DNA from: Cryptomeria japonica | Lineage: Eukaryota > Streptophyta > Pinopsida > Cupressales > Cupressaceae | Length of the DNA: 64,000 nt | NCBI RefSeq assembly: GCF_030272615.1 | Contig: NC_081410.1 | Location: forward strand, 290,591,957 to 290,655,956 | Direction of reading: 5' to 3' | Shown here: positions 36,897 through 47,319 of the stretch, in pieces | Position numbering within the stretch: the first letter of the stretch is position 1 | How the letters are laid out: every line of letters starts with the position of its first letter | The notes under the pieces: model-generated | Told to the model about the DNA's origin: nothing | Seen by the model: the letters and a program-made list of their open reading frames with translations, nothing else | Databases searched by the model: none | Made by a program: the position numbers and the translations under genes

Positions 36897-39800
36897 TTAT
36901 GCGCTCTTTTCAGCTTCTGCAATTTGTTCAACGGGCTGTTCGGTTGCAACCTCTTCTATCTTTTCAGGGGCGCTCTCCAACTGCTCCGGATCATGGGTAG
37001 AATATTTAACTTCCCACTCATTATATGTCTCTTCTATCGGCCATGAAAAATTAATCACATCATCTTTATTTTTAGTCAACCTTTTCCAAGAATTCCTCAG
37101 TTTGTTGACTTCTGAATTAAGAAAACTATAATGTGATTTAATTTTTTATATTTCCTGTATTGTTATAACAAAGAAAGAGGTATCATCAAGATCAATGATT
37201 CCCTTAACCCTTGTTGACAATTTGACTTCTATCTCTTTAAGCCATATTTGCTTATCTTTCAACTAATCTGGATTATCAAAAATTCTTGGGAGCAACTCAC
37301 AAACTTGATCAGTGTATTCCTTCTTAAGCAACTTAACCCTTCTATCCACATTATCCACCTCTGTTGCCAATTGCATTAAGACCTTAGCGATATCAGAAGT
37401 AGATTTGATAATGGGATTAGCTCTTGCTTCATCACAAGATACACACATGAACTCTAGATCTTGCTCCCTAGGTCTCCATCTGTCAAAAATGGGTGTCAAA
37501 ATTGCCTTATCTCTTCTTAGCTCATTCCGTATCTCCATAATCTTCCCCACATTGTTGTAAAGCAATGAGGCATTTATTGTCTCTACAAAACTGGAGATTG
37601 TGGCCCTTACTTTCTCCTCATATTTCCCTGCATACAAGGCCTGAGCCTGCTTCAGGTTTTCTAGTTCTTGAGGAGTAATCTCAATCATTTGGGAGCTGGA
37701 AGGTGCTGGGGATAGTGGAAATTTGATGATAGGGCTTGTAGGTGGAGGTCTTACAGGAGAGGAGGAAATCATCAATGTTGAAGGCTCACCTTGTTGGTGT
37801 TGTCCCATCAACTGGCTTTGTAATCTAGCAATGATGCTATCTTTACCTCTCACCTCCTCCTTGGCATTATTGTAAGCCTTCAAAACTATTTCCAACTTAA
37901 TTTGGAGGGCCTCCTTTTCTTTGGCTTCCTTTTCAGCCACTGCAACACTGAATTTTGCAGTTTATAGCACAGTGCTAGTAGCCTCTACTACCCCTGTACT
38001 CTGCACTCTTTTTACCATCAATCCACCAAAGTGACTTGACCCTGAGGTGTCTTTACTTTTCTTGCCCTCATTTCTCTTGAGGGACCACATAACTAGTGCA
38101 GCATTATCCTTACTAAATGTAACCCCTTCCATGGGTTTAGTTTCTTTTCTTACTGCATCTAGCACCAGAGCATCAACAATATCCCACTCTGGTAAGATGA
38201 GCACTCCAGCTTGTGCTACTAGATCTCTTCCCTATTCAGGAGTGATGGTTTTGAATTCTTCCATCATCTCCTATTTTATTTCTTCCTCCACTAAGGCTGG
38301 GTCTTTATCAGGCTGCTCATCCTTCCTTGTCTCACATCTAGCATTATATCTATTTATATGCTATTTCCAAATGAACTACATGAATGCTTCTGATGTAACA
38401 AAGTTGTCATCAGCTAAAAAGGCATTACTTGCCTTTTTTATCTCAGGATCCCACTCTTGACCTTTAAGTTCAGTAGAAGTGATGTCCATTTCAGCATCAA
38501 TGGGCTCTTCTAGCATTCCCTCCTCCACTTCATCATAGGTGTATGCGATTTCACCCAAGCTACCCAATTGCAAGAGGTATTCGGCTGCTACTTGTTCATC
38601 TCCTATATGGATAGGGGATTGGGATGCGGAATACAAAGGTGTATCTGATTGCACTTCCTTCCCCACCCTTTGCTTCTTTGGGCTATCCTGGATGTGAATG
38701 ACATCTTGTACCTTCCTCTTTCCTTTGGATGTGGAGGGCTCCCCTATTGTAGGCACTAGCATACTGTAACCTGATTTCTTGTGCAATGTGTAATCACCAG
38801 GAGGAATTGCTTTGGTGGAAGCTGATTTGCTCAAGATCATTCTAGCCTTTTCAGGGTTACTCTTAATCACAGCTTCCCTCTTCTCCTTCAGTGTTTGCAT
38901 CACATCTTCAAAACAAACAATCAAAAATTTTATTTTTTCTTCCACTGGGAAGAAGCTAGACAATGGGTCATAGCTAGCATCAAATTGATGCACAAAATCC
39001 AAGGCTTTCTTGTAAGCCACCCACTTTTCTTTCCTTAATTCCTGCTCATCCAAATCAAATTCATTTCTAATGAGGTCTTTAGGAAATTGGAATTGATGAG
39101 GCCTACCTCTGCGTGCTACCTTCTTCCTAAACATACCATTGAAGAAGTCCTCTGGATCAGCACACCTGGACACTGCAGTGGATAAATGGTAAGGTTTGAG
39201 GAAATCCTCAAAGCAATTCTATCCTCCTTTTGTAATTACGAATTGGTGGGCTATGGTAGCTGCAGGGAAAATAGTCCCTTTACCTCTGCCTGTTAACTCT
39301 GCCTCTTGTAGGCCACCAATCTATCTAAGAATCTCAGCTATTCCCACTTTGAGAGGGACCTAGTAAGGTAACAAAAATGGAGTACCCCTGAAACAAAAAA
39401 CTCTGAAAACCATGGAGACTGGATATAAATACATATCACCCCAGTTATGAACAATTTTGATGTTCTCTGTGAATTCTTTTGGCCTTATGAACTCCAGAAG
39501 AACCTTGGGGACTCTTGGGTTATCAGAGAAAAGGAGAGTCCTTATTTTAGATGCAAAATATTTATCAAACTTTAGGAAACTAGCATCCTCTCTGTCCCAT
39601 GACAACACAGTGCTCCATAATTGTACTGGCATTTTCTCTCCTTCCTTCTCTTTAACCAGGTCTAATCCACTGGCGAAATAATCACCACCTTTGAAGAGAA
39701 AAAGGTGCATTAAGAGTGATTACCATCCGAAAGGTCTATCCACCTTTCCATTTTTTATTCCTCTCAACCCTCCATGGATAGCATCGGCAATAAAAGAAGC

Positions 39801-40538
39801 ATAGTCGAATGTGATAGCAAGAGAAGGATTCAAAATCTGAACAATCATTAGCAAGTAATGATTTGGCATATTTGCTTCAGCATCCTCCCCTAGAACTTGG
39901 CAAAGTGCCCAATACATTCCTTTAGCCCTCAAGGTAAACATACTCAATGAGAAAGGCTCTTGCGTATTGGGTCCTACAACTACTAACCCTCCTATTTTCA
40001 GAAAAAGTTCTTTAAGAGGCCCATTCCTGAGATGACTCCTCTGTGCACTATACACTTGGGCTAATGATGTGAAATTTATGGGTTCCAGGAAGTTTGTGAA
40101 CTCATTGAGTCCGAATGCTGTCCTAAATTCCTTAGCATTAATTTCCACAAGGGTTTTTCCATTTATATCCCGGATGCATCTTGTTACTGGATCATAATTT
40201 AATGCCATCTGGGTTAACAAGTCTATATCCATGAATACCCCTAGGACTACTAACTTCCCAACATCTAGTTCCCAAATACTGTTTTGAGGGGCAGGATAAT
40301 TTCTCATTCCAAATCCGACTTTAAATAACCCCAACCCGGACAGTCCCACCTGTGGGTCTCTCAGCCAATTACCCTTGTCATACAATCCTTCTCCTATCTT
40401 CAGACGGGGAGCCTTGGGCACTAACTCTTTGGCCTTTGATGCCTGGTTAGTTGACAATGTCAACTGTTCTAAAAAATCATCACATACACTTCTTTCTAAA
40501 TAATTAACCTTGCCGGAAAATTCCCTTTTAGGAGCCAT
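36897..40538 (-). pseudogene. Unknown 1213-codon gene of Ins-H
   Basis: A single frame from MAPKREFSGKVNYLERSVCD to a TAA at 36897 with no frameshift in 3.6 kb, but eleven stops: TAA at 39720, 37962, 37146; TAG at 39360, 39321, 39219, 38376, 38361, 38271, 38232, 37263. I do not recognise the family. Residues 1-270 look globular, with a W-containing stretch GLYDKGNWLRDPQVG and a segment INGKTLVEINAKEFRTAFGL, loosely like the N-terminal domains of plant transposon-associated proteins. Residues about 605-630 hold basic, nuclear-signal-like KGKRKV and SPKKQR. Residues 868-1092 contain coiled-coil-like stretches around a Pro/Ser linker (SPVRPPPTSPIIKFPLSPAP), with a WRPREQDLEFMCVSCDEARA block. The C-terminus is acidic (PEKIEEVATEQPVEQIAEAE). 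No introns are needed. Confidence 0.7.
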
Positions 40539-42088
40539 CTGATGCTTGCTTGAAGGAATTTGCTCTGCAACTGAATTGCCTGCTCTGTATCTGAAAAAAA
40601 AATAACTCTACGTCTGCTCTTCTGCAAAATCTTTTGAAAGATATCTTCACTTGGTTGTTAGGAAATCAAATACTTGCACTCAGGGCCTTAACTATGACAC
40701 TAATTCCGCATGCTTCGGCCGTCCCTTCAAAATCGAATTCATACGAGAATTCGTATTTTCGCTCCAACGGGTCATAACATTCCTGCAAGTGTTTCATTGT
40801 TACCTTTTCGTTACTGACGGCTTTGTCTTTAGTCTGGGTCCCACTTTTCTATTGGCTACATAATACCATGTGGCATTGAATCATTGGCCTTAAAATTCCC
40901 TTCGCATTCTATTTGATACTGGCCGGGTGTCTTTTTTACAATGACGTTTCCACCTTGGCGGGGCCACACTTTCTTCTTTGACCATGTGTCATCATGACAC
41001 GTGGACGGTTCTTGTTCATTCTTGCTATTTCGCAGGCTTAAAGGGTGAGCATTTTACCCTTGTGAAATAGCGTGAGCCGTTGGATCATCCCTCAAGTTGA
41101 TCACTAATTAATCTTTTGAAAAGGTTCTCAGGAATGGTGGGCCCGCGGACTCGTCACAAACACCTGGCATCCAGTCACCTGCAGCGCTGATTTGTCGCTC
41201 TGTCATTCGCCAAAAGGAAACTACGAGGGGCCCCACTTTCATCTCAATAGGTCTATCCCTCATGTCATCATCATGACACGTGGACGGTTCTTGTTCATTC
41301 TCGCTATTTCGCGGGCATAAGGAGTGAGTACTTTACCCTTGCGAAATAGCGCAGACCATCGGATCATCCCTCAAGTTGATTAGCATTTAATCCTTTGAAA
41401 AGGCTTTCAGGAATGGTGGGCCCATGGACTCGTCACTAACACCTGGTGTCTTGTCACTTTCGGATCTGACTTGTCACTCTGTCATTTGCCAGAAGGAAAC
41501 CATGGGGTCTCAATAGATTGTTAACAGCTGTACCTACCAGGTCATTTCTGGGGTCCACTTCGAACCTTTAATCCTAACCCGCCGACTGTGGTGACTTGTG
41601 CCACGTGCTACCTTTTAACAAGCCAAAAGAAAACCACAGGGCTCCAACCACCTTTGACAGCTACAACCTTTACTTCCTCCGTCATGACACATGGACGGCC
41701 CTCGTTAATTCTCGCTATTTCGTGGGCCTAAAGGGTGAGCATTTTACCCTTGCGAAATAGCGCGGGCCGTTGGATCATCTCTCAAACTGATCACTAATTA
41801 CTGGGCCTGACAACGTTAGAAGAAAAGCATACAAGGCATAAAATTTTCAAATAATCAACGTAACTGCCTAGGCAAATAATAAGGGGCGACACTTCCATGA
41901 CCCCACAACCCATATCTTAAGTGAATAAAGTAACAGAAAATTAGAAACCAGAGGGTTTAACAAAAGGATAAAATCTAAAAAATCAAAACCCTTAAACCCC
42001 TAAGGTTTAGAACAAAGCTGAAGCACTTGGGATTACACCCTATTCAAAGAAAAATTTAATGAACCATAGCCAATTATTGGAAAAGAAG
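40539..42088 (-). promoter_or_regulatory. Upstream region of the Ins-H gene with triplicated repeat
   Basis: Three diverged copies of one repeat start at 40990, 41269 and 41682; the first two are about 279 bases apart and the third is partial. Each contains an acacgtgga-type G-box (40997-41005 and 41276-41284; mutated to acacatgga in copy three) and a hairpin (41024-41071, 41302-41351, 41713-41762) with arms cgctatttcgc and gcgaaatagcg around an inner aagggt..accctt. A further cacgtg is at 41602-41607. The region is much more GC-rich than its surroundings. It could be a promoter or the subterminal repeat zone of a transposon. Confidence 0.65.
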
Positions 42089-42795
42089 AACCCAATTTTA
42101 AACAGTGATAACACATTCTTTGACCATGACCTCTTACAATAACCATGATGATCTATAATGACATCTTACATCTTATTTATACAAACCCTTGACCATAAAC
42201 AATCAGATTGACCACTAGAGAATAAACTAATTACATAATTACAAACCATGCCGACCTTAGACCAAACAAAATAGTATCTATGCATAAGACATCCCAAAAA
42301 TACAACAGTAGGTCCTATCCACATGTTACATTAATGTCGGTCCATAACCTAGATCAACCTAGAAAATGTATAGGTCCACATGCTTCAACAATGATCTCGA
42401 AGTGCCAAGTCTCGAACATGATCACCAACAGCATCCCAAAACTCCATCATAAGTTGCACCAACACCAATTATGCAATTCATCAAAGATCTCCACCAAAAT
42501 CTCTACCAATGAAACCCTCGCAGGAACTAGAAACCAATCTTTATAGTAAGAAAGATAGCATCCAATCTCTAGACCAAAACCAACTGACCAAATATGAGTA
42601 TAAGCATTATGAACAAGTCAATTCCATCACCAAATTATACTGGATTCAACCAGATCATGTCGGATCCAAGTTAACCAAAAACTACTCAACCTATCGGGAC
42701 CAGAAGGGTACTGGTAAAGCATCCAAACAGCTAGTGTTAACATAAATGATAAAACATCAGTGCAACACATAATCAATTCCACCAAATGGCCAATA

Positions 42796-43810
42796 GAAGC
42801 CTGTGTGTAGTTCTCTACATGTAGAATTTTTACATCACCTGCATACACTAATATGGGGAAAATTGTTGGGGATGTATAGGGGCCTGCCTCAGTTACACCC
42901 CCATTTAGGTGTTTCCACCATCATGGACAGCCAGAGAGATAGATTGGAAAAATAAATTGGAACTTGGTAAATTGGAAAGTAAATGCAAATGGAAACTAAA
43001 CTTCATTTAAAAGAAGCTAACTCCTATTACATGCAATAAATATTGGAAAATATTAGAATAATGGTATATTGGAAATAAATATTTAACAATGTAAAGGACT
43101 CATTGCATATAAATGAGATTGGTGAGAGAGAGAGAGAGAGAGCATGAAGCCAAACCCCTCATATTTGGATTTGTGAGCGTGAAAAAGCCCACTTGAGCAC
43201 TTTGTTGGTAAGAAGCCACCATGAGATAATTGTAGCTTGATCTTGGTAGAGTATATATCCAAGAGCATGAAGAGAGAAATGAGATATCAAGAGCACAATG
43301 AGAGCCAAGAGCCAAGAACCCAAAATTGAGAACCCTTCAAAATGGGCTACGAAGGGTTCTTAAACCCAAAAGGGGTGTGGAGAGTCATTGTGAGAGGGTA
43401 TATGTCCCCTCATGTTTTTCCCCAGTAAGGCGGGGAAAATAGGAAGGAAAACGAGCTAAAATTTGTCCAAAAATGGGCAAAAGCCATTTCGGGCAAAAAT
43501 TAGGCTATATACTCAAAAGTGGGCCCCAAGAAGGGTCATTGTAACTATTTACTATGAGCTTCTGACTCTCTGCCAAGTTTGAGATTAGGCCAGCTTTTTG
43601 GGATGTTAGCATGGCACACAGATGTCCTCACATCGCACTGAGGTCCATCAAAAAGTAGGCCCAAAGGGGCTTTCAAGGTATTTTAAGGCACCTTGTCTTT
43701 TGAGCTCATGATACCCAAATAACATAATTTTGATTAGGGATTGGTCATAAATGCACTAGGAATCATGTGTAAGTGTCATAAATGCACTAGGCACATTTTA
43801 GGACACTATA
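42796..43810 (-). repeat. Gyp3 left LTR, second part
   Basis: Continues the LTR after LTR-S2, matching 53925-54768, and ends ggacactata at 43810. It contains a longer GA microsatellite (about 43121-43141) than the right LTR, and a 170-base block (43388-43560) absent from the right LTR but present again at 44136-44310. Confidence 0.85.
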
Positions 43811-44804
43811 TTTTGTCCCCACTTTAGTGGACTGATCAGCTGTAGGGATCAGTTGCACTAAAGTAGTTTGGAAAGATATGTTTATTAAGCTCATGTAGTG
43901 CAATAGATGTAGTAAATGAAATAAATACTTAGCCAACAAGGATACTATAGAAACCAAAGAGGTTGAGTAAAAAATCATGAGAAATGCCCCCAAGTATCCA
44001 CAAGGAAATCCAATTTTTGGTATGACGAATTCCATTCTGCAAGATTGGAAAAGTTGTCGGCATGGAAAACGGAGGAAGCTACTTCGGTGAGAAGAATGCT
44101 TAAGAAGCATTAGTAGGGATAGAAGAGAAAAATTAGATGAAGGTGAGTATATGTCCCCTCGTATTTTTCCCTCAGTAAGGCAGGGAAAATAGGAAGGAAA
44201 ACATGCCAAAATTTGTCCAAAAATAGGCAAAAGCCATTTCGGGAAAAAATTAGGATATATACTTGAAAGTGGGCCCCAAGAAGGGTCATTATTACTATTC
44301 ACTATGGCTGTTCAAGCTGAGATTTACATAGTCTAAGAAAAAATATCATGCAGATGGGAGCTTAGGGCTAGCAGGATCGAGGAGTTGCAAACCACGGTCA
44401 AGTAGGGCAATGAGCCCGACCAAGTACAACTTGAAACATTCCTTGTTTTGTATTTATAGTGCTTTTTTAGAGTATTTGGGTCGAACGACTGCACAGGAAT
44501 CCCTAGGACATATTGTTGTCCAGTATGCACGCCTGCATCTTAGATGAGTACATTAGTCTAGGTGACACGCTAATGCCCCAAAAGGGCATTGGTGTCCAGA
44601 AGACACGATGTCATCTTCTAGGCACACAGTCATTTGTTTGAAAAGTGAAATCAAAACTAATGGAAAATTGTTTACATGCAAACACTGCTCGAGATGCGGG
44701 ACCATGCATCAGGGCACCATTTGCAAACACTGCAGAGTCGAGAAGATGATTTATCAACTACCAATAGATGACTCCTCCGTAGGGTCAGTTTATGATGTAC
44801 ATAT
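43811..44804 (-). other. Gyp3 polypurine tract and 3' non-coding region
   Basis: Polypurine tract 43811-43827 (minus strand ctaaagtggggacaaaa). At 44136-44310 lies a second copy of an LTR block (gtatatgtcccctcgtattt onward, to gggtcatta). The rest is non-coding apart from the run-up to the PMD gene. Confidence 0.7.
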
Positions 44805-46800
44805 ATGTTGTCAGAGTTTTAGTTCCATGCCCCCATGCTACGGGTATTGATGGAGAGGTGGGATGCAGACACCATATCTTTTCAGCTACCCACGGGAGAG
44901 ATGATGGTGACATTTATCAACATCTACTGCATCCTATGACTTCCTATCTTGGGGGAGCGAGTGTCACCAGCGATCCCTTCTGTAGCAAAGCTGGGCAGAC
45001 AATGAGAGTGGGCCTTGGGACAGAGGGTAGATGTCACGGGATATGTGTACCTACAAGCACTAGGCTAGGGATGAGTGTTGATTCCCTTGGTACAATGCAT
45101 CATGATCATGACCATTCCATGGTGGGTTTTGATAAATGGTCGTAGCTTAGAGCTAGCTGCATGTTTTGTTCCTTTGATTTGAGAGATGGAGGGGAGGAAG
45201 ATAGTGTATGCATGGGGTCACAACATGCTGGCCCATTTATATTATGAGCTCTCCCTATATGTGCACCACAAGTACCATAGTCTCATAGTGTGCACTCTCC
45301 TATAGGTATGGGCCTTCCAGCACATCACTTGCATGTGACCATTTGAATTCCCTATACCGATGCCTTTGGACATGCCACAAGTACACATTTATCCACTACA
45401 ATGTGGAGGATGGTAGACGGGAGACCTCACCTACTGGAGGGTGATCATTGACCATCTCAAGATAAGAGATGTGATCTAGCAGCCATATTGCAACATTGGG
45501 GTCTGGGCCACAAACCGCACATAGCTTCCGTGGATACAAAGAGACCGCTTCCTACTTGGCCGCCAGGACCATGTGGTGATGTCATACTATGGGTGGCAAT
45601 GCATGCGGCAGTTCAGGTAGGTACAGACTATTCAATCTTCTGCTCTTACTTACCCATGATCAGCCAAGAGTACACTACGACCACAAGACCTGCCTTGTCC
45701 CACCCTTGGAGATGTCCAAGGTAGTCCATAGGGGAGTGATGATGATGACATCACTCCACTGGTTGACATAGACAATGTTAGAGTTGCACCAGGGTTCACA
45801 TGATAGTGGGGTGGGATAGGTTCGACACCGATATTCCTACTAGATGCATAGTGAGGATATGCTAGAGCTCTTGGGGGAGACAATGATGACCAGGCCTCCG
45901 TGAGTGATGAGGGAAAGAGGCCACAATAGAGATAGCAGACAAGGAATCCCATTCTAGGCCAACATGTACCGGTCGCTAGGTCTTTTTGACCATCGCTAGT
46001 TGCACCACTAGTCATGCCACAAGTGCGACCAAGAGAAGCAATGGTTGTGGAGGGATCCTCTAGTAGGGTGCCTTCACAAGATCCAAACTGGCAGAGGGGC
46101 GATCCTAGTATGCACTTATAGTTTCATTTGATATATTTTAGTTTTTTTTCTTTTTATATGCATAGATGTAGAGATATTTGGTTATGATGGGTACTGATAT
46201 TACATATTTTCTGTCTATAGAGAGCGTAGCAAAGTGGTTGAGCTTCATCCACGAGGTGCTTGCAGAGGTCATCCCTAATGTGCAGACCCAAGGTCCTATA
46301 TTGGATAGCTACCGACCCCTCTAGGAAGCAGGGAGACACATATAGTTGTTTGAGCCTATAGCATGACTATGAACAGCATATGAGGGTCGAGTAGAACTAG
46401 TTCGGGGAGCAGCACAACTAGCCACTGTGACAGGGTAGCAAGATCATGCCCTGCAGGAGTTCTGCACTATTCTTGAAGAGAGAGAACAAGAGAGGACATG
46501 AGCTGAGAGTGTCGAGAGGGCACATGACACTTTGTAGAGCCAAGTCCATGACCTCCGATGACAGGTGGACCCTGCATAGTAGGGTGTCATAGGTCATCTA
46601 GACCACCCCCGAGTGCACCAACTGATGAAAGAGATTGAGGCATCACACCAGTGAGAGATGGTGGGATGGGAGGAGCTGACAATACAATAGGAAATTGTGG
46701 TTGAGCTACGAGTAGAGATGAGGGGCCTACAATTATGGAGCACTATGGTTGTGAGATCACAGTTGACCTCAATCAGACAACCTCCTCACCGAGACTAGGA
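44805..46800 (+). pseudogene. Plant mobile domain (PMD) gene, antisense in Gyp3
   Basis: Plus-strand frame from 44805. It reads MLSEF-stop-FHAPMLRVLMERWDADT, then FQLPTGEMMVTFINIY and LPILGERVSP, later AWGHNMLAHLYYELSLYVHH, VCTLL-stop-VWAFQHITC, TGDLTYWRVIIDHLKIRDVI-stop-QPY and RDRFLLGRQDHVV. These are the ordered motifs of the plant mobile domain (MAIN-like family, PF10536), a domain found both in host genes and in transposable elements. Domain similarity ends near 45725; an acidic tail (SDDDDITPLVDIDNV) and a Glu/Arg-rich, probably coiled-coil stretch follow to about 46800. At least a dozen stops, mostly TAG or TGA at positions where the family has Arg, Gln or Trp, but the frame holds for about 900 bases. 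It lies between Gyp3 integrase and 3' LTR on the opposite strand, where Tat elements are known to carry extra antisense ORFs. Confidence 0.78.
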
Positions 46801-47319
46801 TCCTCTAGTGCCAATGACCTCAAGAAATCACCCACCAGGGCAGTCATGATACATTTTATGCATTTTATATACAATATTTTTTGGTATTTATACACAGGTG
46901 TATTCATGTATATTAGAGACATATATGATAGCATCATGTGTTTTTCTAGTGATGCAATACATGTACATTGATATGATACATTGAAACACACATATAGATA
47001 TGAGATTCGATATTGTGGTTCTATCTTGTATTTCTATTTATGGATGTTGTTGTTATGTTACATTCTTATGTGATGGATGATGTATATCTAGATACTTATC
47101 ATGATTTAATTTACATATGGTCATATGCATGATTAAATCTTATGATGATTTATATATATGACACATGTACATGCACACACGCACACACACACGTGGATCT
47201 AACAATGCATTGTCACTTCATAACACAAAAGGAATGTCACATCAATGAAGGATATGTGTTTGGATGTGATCCCCCCCATAGGCATTGAGGTATTAGGTGT
47301 GAGACACATACTACGCCTC
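46801..47319. other. Gyp3 spacer between PMD gene and pol end
   Basis: AT-rich, with a CA/CACACA-rich patch at about 47162-47192. No gene seen. Confidence 0.55.

Larger units (their letters stand above)
35897..42088 (-). mobile_element. Ins-H: 6.2-kb insertion with an unknown gene
   Basis: LTR-S2 sequence stops after aacccaatt (35888-35896) and resumes after the same nine bases (42089-42097). Between them is DNA unrelated to any LTR in the window. A 9-base duplication is characteristic of Mutator-like DNA transposons (established knowledge). The ends have a weak inverted match: left tctccaacaattgac and, on the other strand, right tttccaataattggc (12 of 15). No MULE transposase, no LTR pair and no poly-A tail are visible. 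It carries one long minus-strand gene, a 1-kb 3' flank and a 1.5-kb upstream region with repeats. The class call is inference; the borders are moderately secure. Confidence 0.55.
12579..42795 (-). mobile_element. LTR-S2: solo Copia LTR split by Cop1 and Ins-H
   Basis: Minus-oriented Copia LTR inserted in the Gyp3 left LTR. It begins tgttagatag (12579; the LTR 3' end on its own strand) and ends at 42795 with ..ggccaata, a mutated ..aaca; flanks are gaagt (12574-12578) and gaagc (42796-42800). Joining the flanks restores the sequence of the Gyp3 right LTR (..aaagaccaaacagaagcttgtg). Its own pieces are 12579-13050, 35883-35896 and 42089-42795, about 1.18 kb in all with no primer site or coding DNA of its own, hence a solo LTR. 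It carries the conserved tacgtgaaaaacccgg / gggaaaaaccatggtggg motif and is a close relative of LTR-S3. Confidence 0.8.

Noticed and set aside
36897-40538. The Ins-H gene as a Mutator transposase
   Set aside because: No DDE-type core, no zinc-finger SWIM motif and no similarity that I can recognise; only the 9-base flanks suggest a MULE.
36897-40538. Reassigned stop codons (TAA/TAG read as Gln)
   Set aside because: Plants use the standard code and Copia genes nearby show the same bias; C-to-T decay explains it.
43121-43141. GA microsatellite as a regulatory GAGA element
   Set aside because: Shorter in the other Gyp3 LTR; slippage in a simple repeat is enough.
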